Origin: Rs1 sp000416275
Lineage (GTDB): Bacteria; Pseudomonadota; Gammaproteobacteria; Pseudomonadales; Balneatricaceae
DNA: 64,000 bases
Assembly: GCA_965243635.1 (NCBI GenBank)
Contig: OZ251574.1
Location: forward strand, 2,604,001 to 2,668,000
Direction: 5' to 3'
In this document: one piece after another, positions 44,492-53,446 of the stretch
Layout of the letters: each line of letters starts with the position of its first letter
Position numbering within the stretch: position 1 is the first letter of the stretch
Notes under the pieces: model-generated
The model's input: only the letters and a program-made list of their open reading frames with translations
What the model was told of the DNA's origin: nothing
Databases searched by the model: none
Made by a program: the position numbers and the translations under genes

Positions 44492-47400
44492 ATGTTTTCT
44501 AATTGGTTATTAGTCAGTGTCAGCATCGGTTACATCAGTTTATTATTTTTATTTGCTCACCTGGGAGGAAAATATCGTCATAAACTAGTCTCCTACCAAC
44601 ACAGTATTATTTATGCGCTATCGATAGGTGTGTACTGTACTTCCTGGGGCTTTTTAGGCACCGCCGCCCAAGCGGCAAACGCATCGTTTACCTACCTTTC
44701 TCTCTATATTGCCCCGATATTACTGTTTGTTTTTTGCTGGCCATTTATCCAGCGAGTGATTAAAATTAGCATTCAGCTAAATATCACTTCTATTGCTGAT
44801 CTACTGTCTGCGCGCTTTGGAAAATCTCAAAAACTGGCGATTATTATCACCTTGGTGGCTTTAATTGGCACCATGCCCTATATCGCATTACAGTTGAAAG
44901 CGATTGTTTTTTCCTATCAAATATTGCAACAAAACCAAGATTTTCCCGGCTGGTTACTCGGTTTGATTGTCAGCATTATTCTCGCGGGATTCACTATTCT
45001 ATTTGGCGTGCGCAGCATCGATATTAGCGAGCGCCACCCGGGAGTGATGATTGCCATCGCCTTCGAATCTTTTATTAAGTTAATCGCTTTTATTATCGTC
45101 GGGATATTCGTCTCCTTTTATGTCTTTGACTCTCCCCTTGAAATCTTTCAACAAACAATCGAGCATATTGATTTATCGGCACAATTTTCATTATCCAGTT
45201 TAGTGGGTATGTTTGGATTGCTGATCATCGCCACTTCCGCGTTCCTCTGCTTACCGCGCCAATTTCAAGTGATGTTCGTGGAGATTAAAGAACCGAGATT
45301 CGCCAATCTTTCACGGTGGCTGATTCCTTTATATGTACTGGTATTTGCGTTTTTTGCCGCACCTATTGGCCTAGCGGGTTTTTTACAGTTCGGAGATACC
45401 GTGCCCGCTGACGCCTACGCCTTATTTTTACCGGCAGCCAACGGCCATCTGTGGCTATCACTGGTTTCATTTATTGGCGCTGTATCCGCCGCGAGCTCGA
45501 TGGTTATCGTCTCCACTATTGCTTTAAGCACGATGCTCAGCAATGAAATTGTCTTTCCTTTAATGTTCAAGTATTCAAAAAAACCGCACATTGATTTTAA
45601 GCATTTTCAGTCTCATCTACTGTTGATTCGCAAAGCGTTAGTGATCTTAGTCATCGTATTGAGTTTAAGCTTATTACTGTTCTCCCCAGCCGACACTCTC
45701 GCATCGCTAGGTGAAGTAGCGTTCGGTGCTATTGCGCAAATTGGCCCAGTGTTAGGCGCCGCTTTCTTTTGGCGAAGATCGACATTAACAGGGGTGTTAA
45801 GTGGTATTTGCAGTGGTTTTAGTATTTGGATGGTGTTTAATTTCTTACCGCAACTAGGTGTCATGGAACACCCCTTACAAGGCTCACAATACCCTGCTAA
45901 CACTGTCGTGACTTTGTGCGGTCTACTGGTGAATATTATTGTTATGTGGCTGGTATCCATCGCCACCCGTCAAAGTTTGAGAGAACAGACCCAATCTAAG
46001 TATTTTTACCCTGAACGTCAGGCCGCTCAATGGAAATTGCCAATCCAACCTAAAGTTGATATCAATGAATTAGAGTTTTTGGTGGCACGTTTTATCGGCA
46101 GCGAAAAATCTGCTCTTTCATTTACGGAGTTTTCAGCCAGCAACCAGCAGCTTTTGCCTAAGGATTACGATCAGGCAATCATTACTCATGCAGAAACCAC
46201 TTTGGCATCGGTGCTTGGTTCCGCATCTGCAAAGCTGGTCACCTCCTTTGCTTTGGGAGGTAGTGAAATGCCTTTTGATCAAGTGGCAAAGTTGGTCGAA
46301 GAAAGCTCCAATCAACAGCAGGAGTTTAGTCGCACTGTGTTACAAAGTGCCATCGAAAATGCCAGTGAAGGGATTTCGGTGATTGATAGCGAATTAAAGT
46401 TGGTCGCTTGGAATCAACGATACTTAGATATTTTTAACTTCCCCGAAGAGTATATCTATATTGGCAGCCCGATTAGTCAATTGATTAGACACAATTTAAG
46501 TTTACGACCAGAGTACGCCACCCGTCTCAACCAGCAAGTGCACCGGCGTTTAGAATACCTCAGACAAGGAAGTAGACACAGCTCTGAAAGAAAGTTGGAA
46601 AATGGCATGACCATTCACATCGAAGGCAACCCTATACCTGGTGGCGGCTTCGTCATGATATTTAGCGACATCAGCGTTTACCGACAGAAAGAAACGTTTT
46701 TGAAGCAAGAAAATGATGATTTAGAAAGCAGAGTGCTGGAGCGCACCCAAGAGTTAGAACTGGCCAATCAAGAATTAGCGCTGGCTAACCAAGAACTGGC
46801 GCTGGCCAGAGTAAAAGCTGAACAGGCCCATTTCAAAAAAAGCCAATACCTAAAAGCTTGTAGTCACGACTTGCTACAACCGCTATCAGCGGCGAGATTG
46901 TTTTCATCAGCGGTGTGCCTAAGCTCTAAAGTTTCGCCGCAGGAGCGTCGGCAAATCAGACAGATAGATGAGTCTTTAGAAATTGCAAATACGCTATTAT
47001 TAGACCTTAATGAGATTGCCAGAATTGAAAGCGGCAACATTAATCCGATCATAGAAGCGGTCTCAATTAGCCATTTGTTCAAGATATTGAGCTCTGAATT
47101 TAAGCCTTTAATTCAAGCCTCTCAGATAAATTTCAAGTATATTGACAGTCAATTATTTGTCAAATCTGACCTGACTTTGCTGACTCGTATTTTGCAAAAC
47201 TTCTTAAGTAATGCCTTTCGATACGCACCGCAGGGAAAGGTACTGCTCGGCTGCAGACGACAGGGGAAAGATCTCGCTATTCAAGTGTTTGATACAGGCC
47301 CGGGCATCCCCTACGATCAACAGCAGCAAGTATTCGAACAGTTCTCGCAATTATCAACCATCAAAACTAAGGGTCCCAAAGGATTGGGATTAGGGCTTAA

Positions 47401-48019
47401 TATTGCTCAGAGTTTAGCGCTGTTATTAGACCACCGAATAGATTTGCAATCAGCGCAAGGCGCGGGGTGTATGTTTAGCGTCACCGTGCCCATCGCCATG
47501 ACTCCTCAGATCGAAAGCATAGCTGCCAGCACTTTGGCAAACAGTTTACATGGGGTGAAAGTGCTCTGTATTGATAATGAAGAAAGTATTTTACAAGGTA
47601 TGTACGAGCTCTTAACCGCTTGGAAATGTGAAGTATATACCGCCCAGTGCGCAAGCCAGTCACTGCAGTTATTCGAACAGCACGATGGCCAATTTGATTT
47701 CTTACTGGTCGATTATCAACTGCAGGAAATCACAGCAACTAACGATGCCAATAAAAACAATACAAGCAAGTCTCCTGAAGCTGCTTACCAAAGTGATGGC
47801 ATTGCCCTGATTCAGCACTTGCGCTCCCTAACCCGCTATAGCTTACCGGCTATTTTAATTACCGCCACTACCGATGAAGATATTTTAGAGCGGGTAAAGA
47901 AAGAAGATATAGGCTATTTGAGAAAGATCATCAAACCTATTGCTTTAAGGGCGCTGATGAGTGCTTTACTGGCGAAAAACCTGGAAGAAAATTACGCCCA
48001 GCAAAAATCACCTTACTGA
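44492..48019 (+). CDS. Hybrid sensor histidine kinase with N-terminal SSS-symporter domain (CrbS/CbrA-like)
   Basis: 1175-residue inner-membrane sensor. About residues 1-490 form a sodium/solute-symporter-like domain of some 13 helices. A PAS domain follows (about 610-735, SEGISVIDSELKLVAWNQRY), then a coiled coil rich in ELALANQ repeats. HisKA has His792 in ACSHDLLQPLSAARLF; HATPase has NAFRYAPQGKV, DTGPGIP and GLGLGL; the receiver has Asp1074 in LLVDYQL. The receiver carries an about 20-residue N/K/S-rich insert after that aspartate. The architecture matches CrbS, which controls acetate use. Its 3' end overlaps the convergent LuxR-type regulator by 12 bp. Confidence 0.9.
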   Translation: MFSNWLLVSVSIGYISLLFLFAHLGGKYRHKLVSYQHSIIYALSIGVYCTSWGFLGTAAQAANASFTYLSLYIAPILLFVFCWPFIQRVIKISIQLNITSIADLLSARFGKSQKLAIIITLVALIGTMPYIALQLKAIVFSYQILQQNQDFPGWLLGLIVSIILAGFTILFGVRSIDISERHPGVMIAIAFESFIKLIAFIIVGIFVSFYVFDSPLEIFQQTIEHIDLSAQFSLSSLVGMFGLLIIATSAFLCLPRQFQVMFVEIKEPRFANLSRWLIPLYVLVFAFFAAPIGLAGFLQFGDTVPADAYALFLPAANGHLWLSLVSFIGAVSAASSMVIVSTIALSTMLSNEIVFPLMFKYSKKPHIDFKHFQSHLLLIRKALVILVIVLSLSLLLFSPADTLASLGEVAFGAIAQIGPVLGAAFFWRRSTLTGVLSGICSGFSIWMVFNFLPQLGVMEHPLQGSQYPANTVVTLCGLLVNIIVMWLVSIATRQSLREQTQSKYFYPERQAAQWKLPIQPKVDINELEFLVARFIGSEKSALSFTEFSASNQQLLPKDYDQAIITHAETTLASVLGSASAKLVTSFALGGSEMPFDQVAKLVEESSNQQQEFSRTVLQSAIENASEGISVIDSELKLVAWNQRYLDIFNFPEEYIYIGSPISQLIRHNLSLRPEYATRLNQQVHRRLEYLRQGSRHSSERKLENGMTIHIEGNPIPGGGFVMIFSDISVYRQKETFLKQENDDLESRVLERTQELELANQELALANQELALARVKAEQAHFKKSQYLKACSHDLLQPLSAARLFSSAVCLSSKVSPQERRQIRQIDESLEIANTLLLDLNEIARIESGNINPIIEAVSISHLFKILSSEFKPLIQASQINFKYIDSQLFVKSDLTLLTRILQNFLSNAFRYAPQGKVLLGCRRQGKDLAIQVFDTGPGIPYDQQQQVFEQFSQLSTIKTKGPKGLGLGLNIAQSLALLLDHRIDLQSAQGAGCMFSVTVPIAMTPQIESIAASTLANSLHGVKVLCIDNEESILQGMYELLTAWKCEVYTAQCASQSLQLFEQHDGQFDFLLVDYQLQEITATNDANKNNTSKSPEAAYQSDGIALIQHLRSLTRYSLPAILITATTDEDILERVKKEDIGYLRKIIKPIALRALMSALLAKNLEENYAQQKSPY

Positions 48020-48664
48020 GGGGCCAAATGATGTATGTGCCAAATAAATGTCATTTAGCTTGATCACTGCCTGGGTACGATTGCGCACCCCCAACTTGAG
48101 AAAGATTGTACTGGCATGGCTTTTAACCGTAGATTCAGCGACACCTAGCTCATAAGCTATCTGTTTATTTAATAGCCCATCGGCGAACATCAGTAGTATT
48201 TTATGCTGCTGTGGAGTTAGCGAGTCAATCGATGCATCACTAGGTTTACAGTCTTTCGGTAAATAATGCTCTGCTGTAGGCGTCCACAATTCACCTTGAA
48301 AAATTCGCTCTATCGCCACCATCATTTCGCTAACAGCCGTTGATTTTGGGATAAAACCTGCGGCGCCATGCATCATCGCTTTTTGAATAGTATCTTTATC
48401 TTCAATACCAGAGACGATGACAACGGCTAATTCAGGGTACTGGTGGCGTATTTGAATTAAGGTATTAAACCCCTGAGTGCCGGGAAAGTCCAAATCTAAC
48501 AGCACTAAATCTGCAGTCGTCTCCTGTAGGATTTCCTCTAAATCTGTCACTGAATCAACTTCAAGTAATTCAATTCGATTAAAGTGCGACTTGAGCATCT
48601 CTGAGAGTGCTTTTCTAAATAGCGGATGGTCATCCGCTATTATTATTTTTTCGACAATCGTCAT
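48008..48664 (-). CDS. LuxR-family (NarL-type) response regulator, CrbR-like
   Basis: 218-residue regulator: the receiver has DDHPLFRKAL, phospho-acceptor Asp57 in LVLLDLDFPG and switch residues in VIVSG and PKS; the C-terminal helix-turn-helix is LTPQQHKILLMFADGLLNKQ followed by IAYELGVAESTVKSHASTIF. It converges on and overlaps the hybrid kinase gene, the usual neighbour of CrbS. By analogy it would activate acyl-CoA synthetase genes such as acs; prpE in this window is a possible target, which is inference. Confidence 0.9.
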   Translation of the reverse strand: MTIVEKIIIADDHPLFRKALSEMLKSHFNRIELLEVDSVTDLEEILQETTADLVLLDLDFPGTQGFNTLIQIRHQYPELAVVIVSGIEDKDTIQKAMMHGAAGFIPKSTAVSEMMVAIERIFQGELWTPTAEHYLPKDCKPSDASIDSLTPQQHKILLMFADGLLNKQIAYELGVAESTVKSHASTIFLKLGVRNRTQAVIKLNDIYLAHTSFGPSVR

Positions 48665-48781
48665 CTTTAATATTAATCCTGTTTATTCCAGCTACACCCA
48701 TTTTTCTCTCTGATGGGCAACGCTAATTGTGTTCATTATTAATTCCAGTATAAATCATACTGGCAATATGAAGCCCCAGTA

Positions 48782-48922
48782 TGACTACTACGCTCGGTAA
48801 TCCGGCATTTAAATCAGCTCAACCTTCTCATTTATAACTATAACAGCCATAACAAGAGGCACTCTGGACTCCTTTATTTGGCCGTTCTTTTACCTTGTCT
48901 TTCCTTATTGTTACCAAGGTCT
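48782..48922. repeat. Degenerate family B copy
   Basis: ACGCTCGGTAATCCGGC..TCAGCTCAA and TTTTACCTTGTCTTTCC segments align with the family B interior, but both terminal repeats are lost or badly mutated. It lies upstream of the LuxR-type regulator. Confidence 0.6.
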
Positions 48923-48939
48923 ATTTTTAGCTCTATATT

Positions 48940-49134
48940 TTCAAAGTGAATAAAGAGTGTAATATATTAGTTTGACAGGGGAATTAAAAAATATTAACTG
49001 CCAGCTCATATGCGTCCTGCATTCGCTAAACAAATGCATTCCCGCATAAAACACATAGCTTCAGTGGGTGTTTTTCTAACCGCTGTAGAATCAAGAGCTT
49101 GCGCTATGTGGTGCAGTGATGTCACTGATTCAGT
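48940..49134. repeat. Family A foldback element, long variant, left end truncated
   Basis: Runs from TTTTCAAAGTGAATAAAGAG to GTGATGTCACTGATTCAG. It contains the extra block with CATATGCGTCCTGCATTCGC found in the long variants at 7025 and 62789. Family B copy 6 begins 6 bp after it. Confidence 0.8.
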
Positions 49135-49139
49135 GTTAT

Positions 49140-49338
49140 GATGCCTCTGCATAACTTACCCAGAGGGTATGATAACTGCGCTCGGTAATACGGAATAACC
49201 GGCTCAACATGCCCATTTACACCAGTAACAGCCATAAAGAAGGACACACTGTACCCAAAGTGAGGGGCACACTGACTCCGCTATCTCGGCGGTTTTTGCC
49301 TTGTCTTATCTTCGCTCGCAACGCTATGCAGAGGCCTC
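49140..49338. repeat. Family B foldback element, copy 6 (exact target duplication)
   Basis: 199-bp copy with ends GATGCCTCTGCATAAC and GCTATGCAGAGGCCTC and exact GTTAT duplications (49135-49139 and 49339-49343). It carries the TACCCAGAGGGTATGATAAC block and a duplicated internal block around GTACCCAAAGTGAGGGG, explaining its length. Confidence 0.88.
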
Positions 49339-49411
49339 GTTATAGCTATTCATGTTATTTAGCCATCCATAATGAATACATCACATTTTAGAGGCGTTGA
49401 TCAACATTAAT

Positions 49412-50521
49412 CTAAACTTTCAAATTTTCTGAAGGTTTAGATGGAAGTGAAATATTTACCCTCGCCTTACCTTCATTTTTAGATACGTAGAGTAACCTAT
49501 CCGCCTCTTGGATAGAGGCTTCTGATGATGAGTAGTCATTGAGACTACTAATACCAGCACTGAAAGAAACATTAATCGAAATGTTTTTAAATTTCACTGG
49601 GCTCTCAGATAATCGTTTAAGTGCTCGTTGAATCACTTGCTCCGCACCTCCTGGGGCAACTCCGATTAAAAGCGCTAAAAACTCTTCTCCGCCCCAGCGA
49701 GCTAGATGATCTATTTCACGAATGTGCTTCTTTAAATGATCAGCTACATGAATCAATACTGCATCGCCACAGTTATGACCATATTTATCATTAATAGATT
49801 TGAAATTATCCAGGTCTATCATGACAAGGCTAACAGGGGTATTAAACCTTTCGCAACGCAAAAATTCCTCTTGGATATACATATTCATAGCACGCCTGTT
49901 TAACAACTTCGTTAAAAAATCATTATTGACTTGTCTACGCAATAATAAAGTCGTCCTATGTACCATAGTTCCCAACATCATGGCGCTGAATAAATACGCA
50001 ATCACGTACAAAATATCATTACTGACATCCCAGTTATGACCGAAGTACGTCCCACCAATATAACAAATGACCAAATAGATAAAGACGATTAATAAATTCA
50101 AATAAAAAGAAAACCAAAAAGTGGAATAGGCAAATAAAAATGAGATGACCATCATCGCACAAACCAAAGTAATGGACCTTTGATTCGCCATAAAAAAGCA
50201 CCATATAGAAAATAGCACTAACCAATTAACAATTTGAATTAACTGCATTTTTTTAACATATTTCAATGTTGATTTTTTTGGTTTCAAACAGAAAAGAGCG
50301 ATCACTATATTATTAAAATAGACTATAAGCAGCAAATAGAAAAAGACGTTGGCAGAATAAAAGCTTATATTTAGAAAAACGCCAATGAAACTTGTCATAA
50401 GGGCGACATGGTATGCCACCAAAGTAAATATAAAATATTGGATGGTTTTTTGCTTAAGTGTTCCTATTTGATTATACCATTGGGATATTTTAGTTGAAAA
50501 AACCAAAAAATTTGTGCTCAT
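49412..50521 (-). CDS. Membrane-anchored diguanylate cyclase (GGDEF)
   Basis: 369 residues: about six N-terminal membrane helices (residues 30-190, MASE-like), then a GGDEF domain starting NNDFLTKLLNRR. The active site is GGEEF (277-281), so it should make c-di-GMP, and the inhibitory I-site RxxD is present as REID (268-271), five residues before it. Substrate-binding IDLDNFKSINDKYGHNCGD is intact. It stands alone among foldback repeats. Together with the HD-GYP protein at 7355 the window encodes both synthesis and breakdown of c-di-GMP. Confidence 0.92.
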   Translation of the reverse strand: MSTNFLVFSTKISQWYNQIGTLKQKTIQYFIFTLVAYHVALMTSFIGVFLNISFYSANVFFYLLLIVYFNNIVIALFCLKPKKSTLKYVKKMQLIQIVNWLVLFSIWCFFMANQRSITLVCAMMVISFLFAYSTFWFSFYLNLLIVFIYLVICYIGGTYFGHNWDVSNDILYVIAYLFSAMMLGTMVHRTTLLLRRQVNNDFLTKLLNRRAMNMYIQEEFLRCERFNTPVSLVMIDLDNFKSINDKYGHNCGDAVLIHVADHLKKHIREIDHLARWGGEEFLALLIGVAPGGAEQVIQRALKRLSESPVKFKNISINVSFSAGISSLNDYSSSEASIQEADRLLYVSKNEGKARVNISLPSKPSENLKV

Positions 50522-50648
50522 TTACCTTAAATCCATTTTTTATCACGAAGATTAACTTAGATATACATTTGAGCTTAACACGTAAGCTTGATTCATCTAA
50601 TTCGCTGTCCATTTTGTTGAGTAAGACACTGCTTATTCTTATTTTATA

Positions 50649-50680
50649 CCTGAATCCGTGACTTCAAAGTAAATAATGAG
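50649..50680. repeat. Family A end fragment
   Basis: CCTGAATCCGTGACTTCAAA followed by GTAAATAATGAG is one arm of family A; the rest is missing. Confidence 0.65.
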
Positions 50681-51232
50681 CGCTGTGCACTTATTGAAAG
50701 AAGCTGCATCTAAGAGTTTCTCTTAGTCGGCGTAGTTTAAATTATAACCAACAACTAATCGATCTCTTTTTGACCTTAACGTTAATTACCCACATTCAAT
50801 CATGTCGCATTATTGCAACTCAAATACAGTACATATTATTAACAGTGTATTTTGTATTATTAATATCGCTTAACAGCTAGTTATGATCAAATAACGCACT
50901 GCTGTTTTTATTTTTGCTAGGTACGCACAACTCCTCTTTGCGTTATTATGATATCTGGCACATCTGGGAAGCAAGATAGATGTAGCATCCTGTAAATTGT
51001 TCCCGAAAAATCAAATCAACATTATAATGACGTGTTTGATATCACCCGACCATCTTATTCGAGATTGCCACTACTGCTGAAGCGGGCTTTTGTAAATTTC
51101 AGCTCAAATAAATGAGCCTTGTCTAAAATCTAGTCGTTATGCATAGGTCTCAGCTTCTCAAAGCTAAGCCTCAAGCAGACTATTCACTCTGCCACGATTA
51201 AAGATGGATCATCTCGAGAACCCAACCTATAT
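50681..51232. other. Non-coding stretch with family B end remnant
   Basis: About 550 bp, AT-rich in its first half, with no supported gene. CGTTATGCATAGGTCTC at about 51133-51149 is a family B end; GAGCCTTGTCTAAAATCTAG just before it may be a decayed interior. Confidence 0.4.
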
Positions 51233-51392
51233 CCTGAATCAGTGACTTCAATGCACCACATAGCGCAAGCTATTGATTCTACAGCGGTTAGAAAAATGCC
51301 CGCTGAACCTACGGGTGCAGCTAAGATTTTTCAATTCCACTGTAAAACCAATATCTTACACTCTGTATTCACTTTGAAGTCACGGATTCAGG
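51233..51392. repeat. Family A foldback element, copy 13 (160 bp, exact target duplication)
   Basis: Full-length copy, CCTGAATCAGTGACTTCA to TGAAGTCACGGATTCAGG, flanked by exact TATAT duplications (51228-51232 and 51393-51397). A good reference copy of the family in the opposite orientation to copy 2. Confidence 0.93.
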
Positions 51393-51548
51393 TATATGAA
51401 ATCAATAAATATAAAACATAGTCCGCCAACTATTTAAACTATGAACTACTATTAGCCTGTGTTTTCGCGCACTCAATAATGATGTTTAGCGGCACTTTGC
51501 TTGAATAAGCAAGGCGCTCGCAGTAGGCTGTGTTGATGGATGATTAAA

Positions 51549-51616
51549 CCTGAATTAGTAATGCTCATGTGTGCTTAGCATCAGCTATGGATCCACAGAG
51601 AAAGCATGAATTCAGG
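51549..51616. repeat. Degenerate family A copy upstream of aqpZ
   Basis: CCTGAATTAGTAATGCTCAT and AGCATGAATTCAGG ends around a short non-family centre. Its right end is 25 bp before the aquaporin start codon. Confidence 0.5.
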
Positions 51617-51640
51617 GAAAACTAACAAAAGGAGTTGTAT

Positions 51641-52363
51641 ATGAATTTATCTAAAAAGCTGGCCGCAGAGTTTCTCGGTACATTTTGGCTGGTATTAGGG
51701 GGTTGCGGCAGTGCCGTGTTAGCAGCGGCCTTCCCCGAGGTGGGTATTGGCCTACTGGGAGTGTCACTCGCCTTTGGTTTAACTGTATTAACGATGGCGT
51801 TCGCCATCGGCCATATATCCGGCTGCCATTTAAACCCTGCGGTATCAATCGGCCTATTTGTTGCCGGCCGATTTAACAAGACGGAATTAGCACCCTACAT
51901 TCTCGCCCAAGTGTTAGGTGGTATTTTTGGCGCGGCGATTTTATATGTAATAGCCAGTGGCCAAGCTGATTTCAGTACCGCTGGAGGCTTTGCAGCTAAC
52001 GGCTATGGGGAACACAGCCCTGGAGGCTACAGCTTGCTGGCCGCCTTAGTGTGTGAAGTAGTGATGACCTTTATGTTTTTAATCATTATTTTAGGCGCCA
52101 CTGATGCCCGCGCTCCCGCTGGGTTCGCACCTTTAGCAATTGGCTTGGGCTTAACACTGATCCATCTCATCAGCATCCCGGTCACTAATACTTCGGTAAA
52201 CCCCGCCAGAAGTACCGCGGTGGCAATATTTGCCGGAGATTGGGCCATCGCTCAGCTCTGGTTATTTTGGCTGGCGCCGATTGTCGGCGCTGCTATCGCA
52301 GGCGTCGTTTACGCTTGGTTATCAAGCGACTCCGTGCAATCCCCTGCCACTGATTCGCAGTAA
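51641..52363 (+). CDS. aqpZ: Aquaporin Z-like water channel
   Basis: 240-residue MIP-family channel with six helices. Both NPA half-helices are present: GCHLNPAVSIG and NTSVNPARSTAVAIF, the latter with the arginine of the selectivity filter. The histidine and other narrow-pore residues favour water over glycerol, as in AqpZ. The ATG at 51641, 6 bases after AAAGGAG's spacer, is preferred over a TTG two codons earlier. The stop codon falls in a small tandem repeat of TAATCGCAG. Family B copy 8 follows 25 bp downstream. Confidence 0.94.
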   Translation: MNLSKKLAAEFLGTFWLVLGGCGSAVLAAAFPEVGIGLLGVSLAFGLTVLTMAFAIGHISGCHLNPAVSIGLFVAGRFNKTELAPYILAQVLGGIFGAAILYVIASGQADFSTAGGFAANGYGEHSPGGYSLLAALVCEVVMTFMFLIIILGATDARAPAGFAPLAIGLGLTLIHLISIPVTNTSVNPARSTAVAIFAGDWAIAQLWLFWLAPIVGAAIAGVVYAWLSSDSVQSPATDSQ

Positions 52364-52387
52364 TCGCAGTAATCGCAGATTCAGTTT

Positions 52388-52590
52388 GAGACCTTCGCAT
52401 AACGTTGCGAGCAAAGATAACACAAGGCAAAAACCGGCGATATAGCGGAGTCAGTGCGCCCCTCACTTTGGGTGCAGTGTGCCCCTGTTTATGGGTATTA
52501 CTGGTGTAAATGAGCATATTGAGCCGGTTTTTAACGCCGTATTACCGAGCGCTGTTATCATACCCTCTTGGTAAGTTATGCAAAGGTCTC
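52388..52590. repeat. Family B foldback element, copy 8 (203 bp)
   Basis: Ends GAGACCTTCGCATAAC and GTTATGCAAAGGTCTC; flanks AGTTT/AGCTT match at four of five positions. It carries the extra CACTTTGGGTGCAGTGTGCC-type internal duplication also seen at 49140. It lies between aqpZ and liuR. Confidence 0.88.
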
Positions 52591-52839
52591 AGCTTAAAAC
52601 TTCGATCTATACCAGTGACGGCGGGCACAGCGCGGTCACTGGATTCGCGATTTAATCACTGCTCGACTCTCGTAAAAGCTACTAGTTGATTCTACAGAGC
52701 TCTCTAAGGAGCCTCTGAACAAGCCATACACCCTCAGGTATGCTGAGAATCGACCGGACTGCCCACAGAACCCAGTTTTAATGGGAGTCACACTCGCTGC
52801 ATGCTCGTGCTTAACTGCGAAAACCTCTGCCCTGCCCCC

Positions 52840-52871
52840 TAATCCCACACAGAGCCCTCTCTGTGGGATTA
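52840..52871. terminator. Strong hairpin upstream of liuR
   Basis: TAATCCCACA..GAG pairs with CTCTGTGGGATTA around a tiny loop, with a 2-base bulge. No T tract follows. It could end aqpZ-side transcripts before the liuR promoter. The remaining sequence 52591-52959 shows no supported gene. Confidence 0.5.
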
Positions 52872-52967
52872 GCTGACTAAGTCCAGTCGCTAGTTTTTCA
52901 GTAAAGCGATCAATAATTCAGCAACTGGGGATGGTTTTATGCTTAATTTTTAAACATTATGCTTTAC

Positions 52968-52979
52968 GTTTACGTAAAC
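52968..52979. promoter_or_regulatory. Probable LiuR operator
   Basis: GTTTACGTAAAC is a perfect 12-bp palindrome, extended on the left by CTTTAC (CTTTACGTTTACGTAAAC), 54 bp before the liuR-like start. MerR-family LiuR regulators bind such ACGT-centred palindromes before liu operons, so autoregulation is likely. Confidence 0.6.
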
Positions 52980-53032
52980 TTACCCTATATTTCAACTTCA
53001 CCTTTAACTCTAGTTAATAAAAGTACTGATTA

Positions 53033-53422
53033 ATGACTGAACAGAGCACCTTTAGTATTAGCGAATTAGCGGCAGAATTTGACTTAACCACGCGCAGCAT
53101 TCGCTTTTATGAAGACCATCAACTGCTTAACCCAGCGCGGCGCGGACAAACAAGAATTTATTCCCGTCAGGATCGCGTGCAACTCAAACTAATTTTACGA
53201 GGTAAGCGTTTAGGCTTCTCGCTGCTTGAAATCAAAGAGCTGTTTGATTTGTGGGATGCCACTGAAGGCGGCAGTGAAAAGCAATTGCGCTTACTACAAG
53301 CCAAAATTGCCGAGCGCAAGGTTGCACTAGAGCAGCAACAGCAAGACATCAAAATGCTGCAACTTGAACTAGACAATGCGCAAAATCGTTGTATTGAAGC
53401 GCTAAAAGAGCTGCAAAAATAA
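53033..53422 (+). CDS. liuR: MerR-family regulator of leucine/isovalerate catabolism
   Basis: 129-residue MerR-type protein: N-terminal winged helix (FSISELAAEFDLTTRSIRFY, then EDHQLLNPARRGQTRIYSRQ), and a C-terminal dimerising coiled coil of K/E/Q-rich heptads to the end (about 85-129). It lacks the metal-binding cysteines of metal-responsive MerR proteins. It heads the liu operon with a 24-bp gap to liuA, and an ACGT palindrome lies in its promoter, as for LiuR. Confidence 0.9.
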   Translation: MTEQSTFSISELAAEFDLTTRSIRFYEDHQLLNPARRGQTRIYSRQDRVQLKLILRGKRLGFSLLEIKELFDLWDATEGGSEKQLRLLQAKIAERKVALEQQQQDIKMLQLELDNAQNRCIEALKELQK

Positions 53423-53446
53423 TCCTATCCATTATAAAGAGGTCCT

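Noticed and set aside
48940..49338. Possible CRISPR or tandem repeat array
   Set aside because: Repeated motifs here are the arms of two different foldback elements next to each other; there is no regular repeat-spacer pattern.
52293..52517. Minus-strand open frame over the end of aqpZ and family B copy 8
   Set aside because: It overlaps the aquaporin gene and a repeat; similar frames recur in other B copies, showing it is a by-product of the element.
52636..52848. Open frame of 70 codons between aqpZ and liuR
   Set aside because: No ribosome site or family resemblance, and it ends in a hairpin; not supported as a gene.
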